Of a stretch of 64,000 nt of DNA, positions 27,661 to 35,467 are shown in pieces (within the stretch, counting starts at the first letter, position 1; each line of letters begins with the position of its first letter). The position numbers and the translations under genes are program-made. Below the pieces are notes generated by a model, which was not told the origin of the DNA, ran no database searches, and worked only from the letters and a program-made list of their open reading frames with translations. Source of the DNA: DASVTU01 sp036387415 (lineage in GTDB: Bacteria; Acidobacteriota; Blastocatellia; Pyrinomonadales; Pyrinomonadaceae); assembly GCA_036387415.1 (NCBI GenBank), contig DASVTU010000033.1:62001-126000 (forward strand), written 5' to 3'.

Positions 27661-27834
27661 AGCAGAAGGAGAAGTCAGGAGTCAGAATTCAGAAGCCAGA
27701 ATGAAAACCGGGAAGCAGTCGAGAGTAAAGCCATCGAGATTTCCTACTCAACCAAGCATTTCTACTGATTACTGGCTACTGTCTCCTGACTACTGCTTTC
27801 ATTCTGCAATCCGAATTCCGCATTCCGCAATTCT
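27661..27834. repeat. Long heptamer element between msrP and msrQ
   Basis: A left block (27661-27706, words such as aggagtc, agaattc) and a right block (27761-27834, words such as ggctact, gtctcct, then ttccgca) have the complementary style of other elements in the window. The right block ends shortly before the msrQ start codon. Confidence 0.85.
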
Positions 27835-27840
27835 TGAAAG

Positions 27841-28479
27841 GTGGTGCGGTTGAAGGATACGAAGTTCAATAAAGCGTTGGTGTTTCTCAATTGCCTTGTG
27901 CCGCTGGCGCTGCTCGGTTGGGATGCGTATCAGGGAAGACTGGGAGCCAACCCGCTTGAGTTTGTGACGCGCACGACGGGGACGCTCACGCTCGTCTTCA
28001 TCCTGCTATCGCTCGCCATCACACCCGCGCGCAAACTGACGGGCGCGCAATGGCTCATCAAATTCCGTCGCATGCTCGGACTCTATGCCTTCTTCTACGG
28101 CTTCCTACATCTGGCGACCTACGTCTGGTTCGACAAGGCTTTCAACCTCCGTGCGGTCGTCGCAGACATCTGGCTCCGGCCTTTCATCGCCGTCGGCATG
28201 TTCAGTTTCTTCCTGATGGTTCCGCTCGCCGTCACTTCGACCAACAAGATGATTAAGCGACTCGGCGGCAAACGTTGGGCGCGTCTGCACAAAGCCGTCT
28301 ACCTCACGGCCATCGGCGGCGTGCTCCACTACTATCTGCTCGTTAAGGCCGATACGAGTAAGCCGCTCGTCTTCGCCGCGTTGCTCGCGCTGCTTTTGGG
28401 TTATCGTCTCTACGTCGCTTACTCTACCCGATTAGCACGCAAGCCCATCTCCATCTCGACGCCCGCACCGCCGCTCTAA
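27841..28479 (+). CDS. msrQ: Heme-binding membrane subunit of MsrPQ
   Basis: 212 residues, GTG start after GAAAGG. Six hydrophobic segments; His90 (YGFLHLATYVWF), His150 (RWARLHKAVYL) and His163 (VLHYYLLV) correspond to the conserved heme ligands of YedZ/MsrQ. The protein takes electrons from the quinone pool and passes them to MsrP in the periplasm. It is separated from msrP by a heptamer element instead of the usual tight or overlapping junction. Confidence 0.93.
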   Translation: MVRLKDTKFNKALVFLNCLVPLALLGWDAYQGRLGANPLEFVTRTTGTLTLVFILLSLAITPARKLTGAQWLIKFRRMLGLYAFFYGFLHLATYVWFDKAFNLRAVVADIWLRPFIAVGMFSFFLMVPLAVTSTNKMIKRLGGKRWARLHKAVYLTAIGGVLHYYLLVKADTSKPLVFAALLALLLGYRLYVAYSTRLARKPISISTPAPPL

Positions 28480-28589
28480 ACACTATTCTTTAGACGTTCT
28501 GACAACACCCAATCAGACGGCGCTGCAAGCACGCCACTGGCACAAGAGAGTGATGCGCGAACGCGCGTTCATAACCGCGATGCGTCACC

Positions 28590-28850
28590 CTATTCCCACG
28601 GATCGGGCGGGTCGAGGCGCGGAATTCTTTCTTCGCTCCCGCCACCCATGCCGCCGCCACCGCCGCCAGTCGAACCGCCACCACCACCGCTGCCACCACT
28701 ACCGCCCGAACCACCGCTGCCGCCCGTGCTTCCACCGCCTCCGGTCGAACCACCGCCGCCACCGCTTCCGCCGCTACCACCGCCGCTGCCGCCACTACTA
28801 CCGCCGCTGCTGCCGCTGCCGCCACCAGTGCCTTCGTCTCTTTCCGACAT
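28590..28850 (-). CDS. Gly/Ser-rich low-complexity small protein
   Basis: 86 residues; about residues 8-70 consist almost only of Gly, Ser and Thr, followed by an acidic Pro-rich end (RIPRLDPPDPWE). AGGAAAGG upstream of the ATG supports translation. The gene begins 16 bp after the SLATT-like gene, so both are probably one operon. Low complexity prevents a family call. Internal repeats of ggcggt-like codons make it prone to length change. Confidence 0.6.
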   Translation of the reverse strand: MSERDEGTGGGSGSSGGSSGGSGGGSGGSGGGGGSTGGGGSTGGSGGSGGSGGSGGGGGSTGGGGGGMGGGSEERIPRLDPPDPWE

Positions 28851-28866
28851 AGTTTTTCCTTTCCTC

Positions 28867-29403
28867 TCACTGAGTTTGCTCTGGATACCATACGGCGAAG
28901 GGAGGGACGTGTTTTTTTACCTTGCCCTGACAATCGCGCAGTAGTTTCTCAGAGGGTTTGGGGTCGTCTTGGAGAGCTAGTTCTTTGAATCTCTCCTCGG
29001 CTTTGTTAAGCGATTTGGTCATCTCGCGCGTGATGCCGCCTGTGGCTTTGATGTCATCGACGAGCTTTCCGTAGTCATAAGAGAGGCTGCTATAGCCCGT
29101 ATGGAGTTTGCTGTATTGTTCGATATGTTTGGGAAGTTGGAGAGCGGGTTTGAGGATGGCGAGGAGCGCCGCCGCTCCCGTCAGAATAGCCCAGACGGTC
29201 TTGCCCGTCGCCGTCTGCCACACGTACCAACCGGAAATCGCGCTGCCCGATGTGCCAATTGCGAGCACAATCTCATACCAAAAATTACAATTCTGAAAGA
29301 ATGACAGACGGCACGCGTAGTATTCACGGCTCATGCGCGCCGTGCGGTAGTTGTCATAGACGCGCTTCAAACGCTCCCGATTTTTATCAATGGGTGAGGA
29401 CAT
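28867..29403 (-). CDS. SLATT-like two-helix membrane protein
   Basis: 178 residues from the ATG at 29403 (GAGGGG eight bases upstream). An N-terminal helix (RVYDNYRTARMSREYYACRLSFFQ) precedes two adjacent membrane segments (WYEIVLAIGTSGSAISGWYVW; TVWAILTGAAALLAILKPAL), then a cytoplasmic helical part (YSSLSYDYGKLVDDIKATGGITREM). This layout resembles SLATT domains, the pore-type effectors of nucleotide-signalled phage defence. No SMODS synthetase or SLOG sensor is next to it, so a defence role is only suggested. Confidence 0.5.
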   Translation of the reverse strand: MSSPIDKNRERLKRVYDNYRTARMSREYYACRLSFFQNCNFWYEIVLAIGTSGSAISGWYVWQTATGKTVWAILTGAAALLAILKPALQLPKHIEQYSKLHTGYSSLSYDYGKLVDDIKATGGITREMTKSLNKAEERFKELALQDDPKPSEKLLRDCQGKVKKHVPPFAVWYPEQTQ

Positions 29404-29484
29404 GCATACAACCCCTCTCACAGAATCTTGCTCAAGAAGTTTTCATCAAACGTGTGGCGACGGCGCGACATTTTAGCAAAACGA

Positions 29485-29516
29485 AAGGGGACAGAGAAAT
29501 TATTCCCTGTCCCCTT
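29485..29516. terminator. 10-bp hairpin
   Basis: Arms 29485-29494 and 29507-29516 (aaggggacag and its complement) are exact with a 12-base loop. It lies between the SPFH/small-peptide unit and the SLATT-like gene on the minus strand and can separate the two transcripts. Confidence 0.7.
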
Positions 29517-29558
29517 AGCGAGCACGACGGCTCGGTTAAATATTCTGTATCGCCGCAA

Positions 29559-29711
29559 CTATTCGTCCGTCACGGAGCGCGGCGGATGATGCGTGAAGCG
29601 TTCGCCGCTATCGAGTCGGCGTTGGAGGTTGCGATAGCCGACGGCAAGCATGCCGATGACGACGATTTGCAGAAGCTCGACGGCGACCCAGAAAAAGACC
29701 AGAAACCTCAT
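29559..29711 (-). CDS. 50-residue membrane peptide next to the SPFH gene
   Basis: A short minus-strand frame with ATG at 29711 and TAG at 29559-29561. GGAGGT lies about 8 bases before the ATG. The product starts MRFLVFFWVAVELLQIVVIG, one membrane helix, followed by a basic tail (YRNLQRRLDSGERF). It begins 6 bp after the stop of the SPFH gene, so they are almost certainly cotranscribed. It could be a partner of the SPFH assembly. No family recognised. Confidence 0.6.
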   Translation of the reverse strand: MRFLVFFWVAVELLQIVVIGMLAVGYRNLQRRLDSGERFTHHPPRSVTDE

Positions 29712-29717
29712 CGCTTG

Positions 29718-30557
29718 TTACCTCCCTGACGGGACTTGTAGTTGCACGCCCGAACCGCTCCCCGCACCGTACATAATCGTCAGCGCGCCTTGATGATTCT
29801 TGATGCCTTCGGCGCGTGCGCGTTCGATTTCCAGTTGGAGTTCGAGTTTCTTAATCTCAAGCAGAGCGGGATTGGCGTAGGTCTGCGCTTCGATTTGTTT
29901 GGTTTGCGCGCCGATTTTGGCGGCTTCGAGTCGCGCTTCTTCGGCCTGTTTCTGCTTCTCGTTGGCGACGACGCCGGACGCGGCGGCTTCGATGCGGTCG
30001 TCGAGAAAATCTGGATTGCCGATTTGCACCGATTCTGTCGTGAGCAGGAGTTGATTGATGAGCAGAGGCTGCAAGGATTCAAAGATGCGTTTTTGAATCA
30101 ACTCTTGATTGGCGTAAATCTCGTACGCGCCGTAGTCTGCAAAAGCGTTGCGTGCTTCGGTCTGCAAGAGTCCGAGCAGGATTTCGTTACGGCGGCGGTG
30201 TCGTTCCTCCTCGGAGAAGCCATACTTGCGGACATACTCCGTGACTTTGGTCGGGTCGGTAAAGGCCGTCACGGCGATTTCCACCTGCAAGGCGGCGTTG
30301 TCCTTGCTCGTCACGCGGACGGGCGCTTTCTCCGTAAAGGATTTGAGATTGACTTCGTAAGCCTGTCGTCCGGGCATGAGCGTGGTAAACCAGCCGTCCG
30401 CCGGGGTATAGATACGCTCGATGCGTCCGAAATAGGTGACGACTTTAACGGTTCCTTCCTGTGTGTAGTTGATGTTGGCGAACGCCGTGCCCGCGAAAAG
30501 CAGGCCGAACACGACCAGCAATACCAGACCGGCAATAACGAACTTACTGCTCGACAT
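29718..30557 (-). CDS. SPFH/prohibitin-family membrane protein
   Basis: 279 residues from the ATG at 30557, preceded by AAAGGAGAATCT. One N-terminal membrane segment (FVIAGLVLLVVFGLLFAGTAFA) and an SPFH domain (residues about 30-195, with YFGRIERIYTPADGWFTTLMPGRQAYEVNLKSF and NAALQVEIAVTAF). A charged coiled coil follows (EKQKQAEEARLEAAKIGAQTKQIEAQT). Proteins of this fold form large rings that organise membranes or control proteases such as FtsH. The downstream 50-residue membrane peptide is probably cotranscribed. Confidence 0.88.
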   Translation of the reverse strand: MSSSKFVIAGLVLLVVFGLLFAGTAFANINYTQEGTVKVVTYFGRIERIYTPADGWFTTLMPGRQAYEVNLKSFTEKAPVRVTSKDNAALQVEIAVTAFTDPTKVTEYVRKYGFSEEERHRRRNEILLGLLQTEARNAFADYGAYEIYANQELIQKRIFESLQPLLINQLLLTTESVQIGNPDFLDDRIEAAASGVVANEKQKQAEEARLEAAKIGAQTKQIEAQTYANPALLEIKKLELQLEIERARAEGIKNHQGALTIMYGAGSGSGVQLQVPSGR

Positions 30558-30970
30558 AGATTCTCCTTTTTTGGAATTCACAATCTCAGGTTCCAAAATT
30601 TCAGGCCAGTTTTCTTTCTTCATCACGATTCATCCTGAAAGCTTTGACGATAGACGCCGACGGTCACACGACCGTCGCTCGAAAGCACGATTTACATTGC
30701 CGACGCCTCCGAAATCTCTGTTTGTTTGTGGTTTCTCATTCCTAGAGTTATACGTTGAAAGCCTTGAAAATGTTGTGAATTACGTATGAACAGACGCGCA
30801 CGCGCATGCCACGGACGGACGCTTGCTTTTCCGCCGCGCGCTCGGATAAATTACTCGCTCAGCCTCCGTCTTATTCCACACATCGCGCGTCGATAGTCCG
30901 ACGATGTGAGAGGCCAGCGACAAGCCCACGTCTACAAAACCTTCGGAAAGGAAGCTTCGCATTAAACTTT
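30558..30970. other. Divergent intergenic region, 413 bp
   Basis: It separates the SPFH gene (minus) and the EF-G paralogue (plus). The EF-G reading frame extends upstream into this stretch, but the extension has no ribosome-binding site and no similarity to EF-G. No repeat element was seen here. Confidence 0.5.
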
Positions 30971-33070
30971 ATGAAAGTTTATCCCACTAATTCGATTCGC
31001 AATCTGGCAGTCATCGGTCATGGCGATGCAGGCAAAACGCAACTCACCAGTTCCCTTCTCTTCCTGGCGGGCGCAACCCCGCGTTGGGGCAAGGTTGACG
31101 AAGGCACCACCGTGACAGACCACGACGAGGATTCGATTGCGCGCAAGATTACACTCAACACCGCGCTCGCGCATCTCGAATGGCGCGAACATAAAATCAA
31201 CTTAATCGACACGCCCGGCTATGCCGCCTTCGTCGCACACGCGCGCCCCGCCTTGCGCGTCGCCGATTGCGCGCTTGTCGTCGTCGATGCAGTAAATGGC
31301 GTCGAAGTGCAGACGGAGAAGACGTGGAGCTACGCCAACGAATTCATCGTGCCACGCATGATGGTGATTAACAAGATGGACAAGGAACGCGCAGATTTTG
31401 GCGCGGCGCTCGATTCGGCGCGTCACACTTTCAGCCGCGCCATCGTTCCCTTCACGCTTCCTATCGGCCAGGAGAAGAATTTTCGCGGCGTCGTGGACAT
31501 CGTTCATTTGAAGGCATACGAGTTCGACGAAAGCGGCAAGGCCAAAGAGATACCGATTCCGTCCGAGGGGCGCGACGTGGTTGATAAAGAGCGCGAACGT
31601 CTCATCGAAGTCATCGCGGAATCGGACGACAAGTTGATGGAGAAATATTTCGAGGAAGGGACGCTGCCCGAAGAAGACATCGTGCCGAACATCAGCAAGG
31701 CCATCGCCGCGAGTCGTCTCTGTCCGGTCTTCGCCGTCTCCTCCGCCACGCTCGTCGGCCTCTCCGCCCTGCTCGACGGCATCATCGACTACGCGCCCGC
31801 GCCCGACACACACGAAGCCGAACACGGCAAAGCATCCGAAGACGGCGGCGAACCCCTCACGCGTCGCTACGACCCAAGCGAACCCTTCTCGGCCTACGTC
31901 TTCCGCACCGTTGCAGACCCCTTCGCCGGACGCATCAACATCATGAAAGTCATCAGCGGCCACGTCAAACACGACGCGACCGTGCAGAACACGACGCGCA
32001 GCACTCAGGAACGCCTCGGCGCACTCCATTCGATGCAAGGCAAACAACTCGACAAGATTGACGAAGCCAACGCGGGCGACATCATCGCCTGCGTCAAACT
32101 CCGCGAGACGCAGACTGGCGACACGCTCGCAGACCGCTCCGCGCCCATCGTCTACGACAAACTTGAATATCCCGAAGCGGCCATCGCCTTCGCCATCGAA
32201 CCAAAATCACGGCAAGACGAGGAGAAGATTTCCGTCGCGCTCCACAAGATTCTCGAAGAAGACCCCGCGCTCCACTTCACGCGCGACGCGCAGACCAAAG
32301 AGTTTATCCTGTCGGGTTCCGGCCAACTGCATGTCGAAACGGTGGTCGAGAAACTGCGTAAGCGTTACAGCGTCGAAGTCGCGTTGCATCCGCCGAAGGT
32401 TCCCTACAAGGAGACCATCACGCAACGCGCCGAAGTGCAGGGACGCCACAAGAAACAGACGGGCGGGCGCGGGCAGTTCGGCGATTGCAAGGTCGTCTTC
32501 GAGCCACTGCCGCGCGGCGGCGGCTTTGAGTTTGTCGATAAGATTTTCGGCGGGTCGGTGCCGCAGCAGTTTCGTCCTGCTATTGAGAAGGGCATCATCG
32601 AAGCGGCATCGGGCGGAGCGATTGCGGGTTATCCGCTGGTCGATTTCAAAGTGACGCTGATTGACGGTTCGTATCATAACGTGGATTCGGACGAGCACAG
32701 TTTCCGCGCGGCGGGTCGCAAGGCGTTTCGCAACGCGGTCGATAAAGTGAAGCCGACGCTGCTGGAACCGATTATGGATGTCGAAGTGGTAGCACCCGCC
32801 GAAGCGAGCGGCGACATCATGGGCGACCTCAACTCTCGTCGCGGGCGTGTGCAGGGCATGGAGACGCGCGGCAAGAATCAGGTCATTAAAGCGCAAGTAC
32901 CGATGTCCGAAATGCTCGACTATCAATCCAAACTCAACTCCATCACCGCCGCACGCGGCAGCTACCACATGGAGTTTTCCCACTACGATCCCGTCCCCGG
33001 CCAAATCGCCAACAAGATTGTCGAACAAGCCCGCGCCGAAGGCCGGATTAGAGCGGAAGAGGAAGAGTAG
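30971..33070 (+). CDS. Elongation factor G paralogue, FusA2 type
   Basis: 699 residues from the ATG at 30971 (MKVYPTNSIRNLAVIGHGDAGKT). Walker A GHGDAGKT is at 16-23, the G3 motif is DTPGY (80-84) and NKMD is at 134-137. Domains II to V follow the EF-G order (KQTGGRGQFGDCKV, GSYHNVDSDEHSF, EVVAPAEASGDIMGDLNSRRGRV). Canonical EF-G has DTPGH, whose His is needed for ribosome-stimulated GTP hydrolysis; here Tyr84 replaces it, as in actinobacterial FusA2 proteins. So it is likely a specialised paralogue and not the main translocase. Confidence 0.88.
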   Translation: MKVYPTNSIRNLAVIGHGDAGKTQLTSSLLFLAGATPRWGKVDEGTTVTDHDEDSIARKITLNTALAHLEWREHKINLIDTPGYAAFVAHARPALRVADCALVVVDAVNGVEVQTEKTWSYANEFIVPRMMVINKMDKERADFGAALDSARHTFSRAIVPFTLPIGQEKNFRGVVDIVHLKAYEFDESGKAKEIPIPSEGRDVVDKERERLIEVIAESDDKLMEKYFEEGTLPEEDIVPNISKAIAASRLCPVFAVSSATLVGLSALLDGIIDYAPAPDTHEAEHGKASEDGGEPLTRRYDPSEPFSAYVFRTVADPFAGRINIMKVISGHVKHDATVQNTTRSTQERLGALHSMQGKQLDKIDEANAGDIIACVKLRETQTGDTLADRSAPIVYDKLEYPEAAIAFAIEPKSRQDEEKISVALHKILEEDPALHFTRDAQTKEFILSGSGQLHVETVVEKLRKRYSVEVALHPPKVPYKETITQRAEVQGRHKKQTGGRGQFGDCKVVFEPLPRGGGFEFVDKIFGGSVPQQFRPAIEKGIIEAASGGAIAGYPLVDFKVTLIDGSYHNVDSDEHSFRAAGRKAFRNAVDKVKPTLLEPIMDVEVVAPAEASGDIMGDLNSRRGRVQGMETRGKNQVIKAQVPMSEMLDYQSKLNSITAARGSYHMEFSHYDPVPGQIANKIVEQARAEGRIRAEEEE

Positions 33071-33075
33071 CCAAC

Positions 33076-33636
33076 ATGTCGCTGGCAATTAACAGACATT
33101 TCTTTACGGTCGCTGAATTCGAGCGCATGGGCGAGGCGGGCATTCTTTCGCAGGATGCCCGCTTTGAGCTAATCGAAGGGGAGATTATCGAAATATCGCC
33201 TATCGGTAGTCGTCATGCCGCGTGCGTTAAATCACTCAACAAATTCTTGAATCGAACGGTTGGCGACATCGCAATCGTTAGTATTCAAGACCCTATTCGG
33301 CTGAGCGATTTCTCCGAGCCGCAACCGGACGTGACGTTGCTGCGTCTGCGCGACGATTTTTACCGGAACGCGCATCCGCGAGCGGAGGATGTGTTGCTCG
33401 TTATCGAAGTGGCGGATACGACGTTGGAAACTGACAGGCAAATCAAGTTGCCGTTGTACGCGTCGGCGGGCGTGGCGGAGGTGTGGATAGTTAATCTTGT
33501 AGATGAGCAGATTGAGACATACGCGGGGCTGTCGGGCGGCGCGTACCAATCCGTCGGGCGCTACGGGCGCGGCGAGCGGGTGCAATCGCAGAACATCTCT
33601 CAACTCGTCGTCGATGCCGCAGATGTGTTGGGATAA
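33076..33636 (+). CDS. Uma2 family nuclease-fold protein (DUF820)
   Basis: 186 residues. The FTVAEFERMGEAGILSQDARFELIEGEIIEISPIG start, QPDVTLLR and the VLLVIEVADTTLETDRQIKLPLYASAGVAEVWIVNL core are typical of Uma2, with the PD-(D/E)xK-like residues D (QPDVTLL), E (VIEVAD) and K (RQIKLPLYA). Numerous copies occur in Cyanobacteria and some Acidobacteria; the biological role is unknown. It begins 5 bp after the EF-G stop, so the two are likely cotranscribed. GGAAGAG before the ATG serves as ribosome-binding site. Confidence 0.92.
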   Translation: MSLAINRHFFTVAEFERMGEAGILSQDARFELIEGEIIEISPIGSRHAACVKSLNKFLNRTVGDIAIVSIQDPIRLSDFSEPQPDVTLLRLRDDFYRNAHPRAEDVLLVIEVADTTLETDRQIKLPLYASAGVAEVWIVNLVDEQIETYAGLSGGAYQSVGRYGRGERVQSQNISQLVVDAADVLG

Positions 33637-33834
33637 TTTCTTGCGGCGAAGATGAAGCGCATGGACAACGTCAAGCCTCACGCCTCGCCAAACGCACAAC
33701 GTGACACACCGACGCGCCGAGCGACAAAGCAAGTCGCGCAACGAACAGGGCGGATTATTCTAAAGCCTCACCCGACGCAACCCACCTTGTCGCTATACAT
33801 TGCGACTGTCCGGTGTTAACGGTTCAATATTTTC

Positions 33835-33863
33835 TTGACGCAGTAGTCCGGTGAGAGTAATTT
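33835..33863 (+). promoter_or_regulatory. Sigma-70-type promoter of the small secreted peptide
   Basis: TTGACG (33835-33840) and TAATTT (33858-33863) with a spacer of 17 bp, about 56 bp upstream of the start codon of the peptide gene. Confidence 0.6.
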
Positions 33864-33918
33864 AGGCTGGAACAGCGCCCCATAAACGTCCTCACAAACT
33901 CACAATCGAGGAGGAGCC

Positions 33919-34212
33919 ATGAACATATTTTCCAGAGTCAGGAAGCCGTTCGTCTTGGCAGTATTGGTTTTGACACTACTGCTCTCAAGTGCTGTCGTTC
34001 CGTCGAATAATGGTGGAGGCACGAATGAAGTGTGCGCTGCATCCACCTACAGTTATTCGAGAATCTACACCTACTACAGCGACGCCTCATACACGACGGA
34101 GATTGGCTGGCGTTACATCCGTTGTAATGGGACGGCAACAACTAGCGGAAGCACTTCGCAGTATTACACATCGGAAATCGTCGATGTTTGCTGCGGAAAT
34201 TACGCCTGTTAG
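33919..34212 (+). CDS. Small secreted Cys-containing peptide (DUF6289-like)
   Basis: 97 residues. Signal peptide about residues 1-41 (RKPFVLAVLVLTLLLSSAVV), then a mature part rich in Tyr, Ser and Thr: YYSDASYTTEIGWRYIRCNG and ending VDVCCGNYAC. The pattern of a YYSDA segment, GW, a Cys-Asn-Gly and late Cys residues resembles the DUF6289 peptides. Ribosome-binding site GAGGAGGAG and a good promoter suggest strong expression. No modifying enzyme or transporter lies nearby. A secreted toxin, pheromone or structural peptide are all possible. Confidence 0.7.
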   Translation: MNIFSRVRKPFVLAVLVLTLLLSSAVVPSNNGGGTNEVCAASTYSYSRIYTYYSDASYTTEIGWRYIRCNGTATTSGSTSQYYTSEIVDVCCGNYAC

Positions 34213-34276
34213 CTTCCAGGCCGTCGGGCGTCGGCAACGAGCAAGACGGTATGTTTTAATCCCCACCGCCCACGTA

Positions 34277-34312
34277 CGCTAGGGTCTTCAACGTCCACGG
34301 GAGGCCCTAGCG
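34277..34312. terminator. 8-bp hairpin after the secreted peptide gene
   Basis: Arms 34277-34284 and 34305-34312 (cgctaggg and its complement). It lies 64 bp after the stop and has no T-run, so termination is only presumed. Confidence 0.45.
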
Positions 34313-34379
34313 GTAAACTCCAAGACATTACTAGCCTTCCCTATCCTTTCGCGCATCACAACAAGAGGCTTGCGAGGCA

Positions 34380-34417
34380 GCACTAAGGCTTAGCGACGCG
34401 TCGCTAAGCCTTAGTGC
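34380..34417. repeat. Perfect 38-bp palindrome
   Basis: The two 19-base halves (34380-34398 and 34399-34417) are exact reverse complements with no spacer, centred on gacgcgtc. It lies between convergent genes (secreted peptide and XRE regulator). It may be a bidirectional terminator or a dimeric protein-binding site. Confidence 0.85.
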
Positions 34418-34427
34418 AAAGCACGTC

Positions 34428-34742
34428 TTAACGTTTCCGACTTTTTAAGGTGGATTTGCTTCGGATTCCTCTGTATTGCACCGAGCCGGGGAGTTTATCA
34501 GGCAAGTCGCGGCTGTCATCAATTATATCTTCCATGTGTACGCCCGCCACGCGAGCATACTCCAAGAGAGTTAGCAGAGACGGCTCGCGGATTCCTGTTT
34601 CATATTCAGAAATTCTTGCGTACTGGATAGCTTCTTCGAGTTCCAAATGCTTCAGCATGGCAGGCTGAGACAAACCAAGCGCAACCCTTATCTGTCGAAG
34701 CTTCTCAGCAAGGCGCATTGGCTTTGGGCGAGGATTTCCCAT
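34428..34742 (-). CDS. XRE-family transcriptional regulator (copy 1)
   Basis: 104 residues from the ATG at 34742 (GAGGAAA upstream). The helix-turn-helix spans about residues 8-75: LAEKLRQIRVALGLSQPAMLKHL, then RISEYETGIREPSLLTLLEYARVAGV. It ends with the conserved tail PDKLPGSVQYRGIRSKST shared with the upstream copy. The two copies are adjacent paralogues, 17 bp apart, with about half of the residues identical. They probably form one transcript. Confidence 0.85.
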   Translation of the reverse strand: MGNPRPKPMRLAEKLRQIRVALGLSQPAMLKHLELEEAIQYARISEYETGIREPSLLTLLEYARVAGVHMEDIIDDSRDLPDKLPGSVQYRGIRSKSTLKSRKR

Positions 34743-34759
34743 CAAGAATTTCCTCTTTG

Positions 34760-35077
34760 TTAACTTTTTCGACGCCTTAAAGTGGATTTGCTTCGGATTC
34801 CTTTGTGTTGCACAGAGCCGGGGAGTTTTTCGGGTAGGTCTAGTTCGTCGTCGATAAGGTCTTCGACGTGGACGCCTGCCACGCGGGCATATCGCAAAAG
34901 CACTATCAAGGTTGGTTCACGCTTTCCTAGCTCATACGCGGAGATTTGTCTGAACGCGATGAGTTCTTCAACCTCAAGACGCCTCCATATATCAGATTGA
35001 GACAGTCCAAGCGCATTGCGAATCTGCAAAAGCTTCTCGGCTAAACGCTCTGGCTTGGAACGCGGCTTTGTTCCCAT
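34760..35077 (-). CDS. XRE-family transcriptional regulator (copy 2)
   Basis: 105 residues from the ATG at 35077, which has GGGAGG upstream. The helix-turn-helix LAEKLLQIRNALGLSQSDIWRRL and ISAYELGKREPTLIVLLRYARVAGV is followed by DLIDDELDLPEKLPGSVQHKGIRSKST. It is the first gene of the pair. A 20-bp dyad 46 bp upstream may be its operator. DNA targets are unknown. Confidence 0.85.
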   Translation of the reverse strand: MGTKPRSKPERLAEKLLQIRNALGLSQSDIWRRLEVEELIAFRQISAYELGKREPTLIVLLRYARVAGVHVEDLIDDELDLPEKLPGSVQHKGIRSKSTLRRRKS

Positions 35078-35467
35078 TAGAAGCCGCCTCCCAATAGGAC
35101 ACATCCCGCGCGAAGCTTGCGCTTACCACCAAATGGTGGTAACTTGCTGTTGCGTAACAGAGTCGCCGTGAGTTTGAACCGTCCATACTCAACGGCGATG
35201 CTCATCACTCGTTCTGTGAAGTTGAGGTTGAGCTACGCATGTGCCGTTGCCAGATTTTCAAAGAAAGAACGTCGCGCATCATAGCAGAGGCGTCACGCTT
35301 TTATCATCAACGTTTTTTCCTAACCGCAGGACATACACTATCCCCGCTCGTTTGGTGGGCGTTAGGAGCGGGGCGACGGGGATTAACGGGGCTGCCGCTG
35401 TGTGGGCAGGTGTGCAAGCCCCGTCCCCGTCCGGCCTCTCGTCGCGCGCATCTCGACTTACAGCAAT
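35078..35467. other. Divergent intergenic region, 390 bp
   Basis: Promoter region of the XRE pair (minus) and the response regulator (plus). It contains the dyad at 35123-35142 and nothing else I can support. Confidence 0.5.
35123..35142. promoter_or_regulatory. Dyad, possible operator of the XRE pair
   Basis: ttaccacca and tggtggtaa flank a 2-base centre, a 20-bp symmetric site 46 bp upstream of the first XRE start codon. Its size fits a dimeric helix-turn-helix regulator. Autoregulation is inferred. Confidence 0.5.

Noticed and set aside
28648..28944. Pro-rich plus-strand frame (PPPPPP repeats)
   Set aside because: It is the complement of the Gly-rich minus-strand gene, which has the better ribosome-binding site and operon context.
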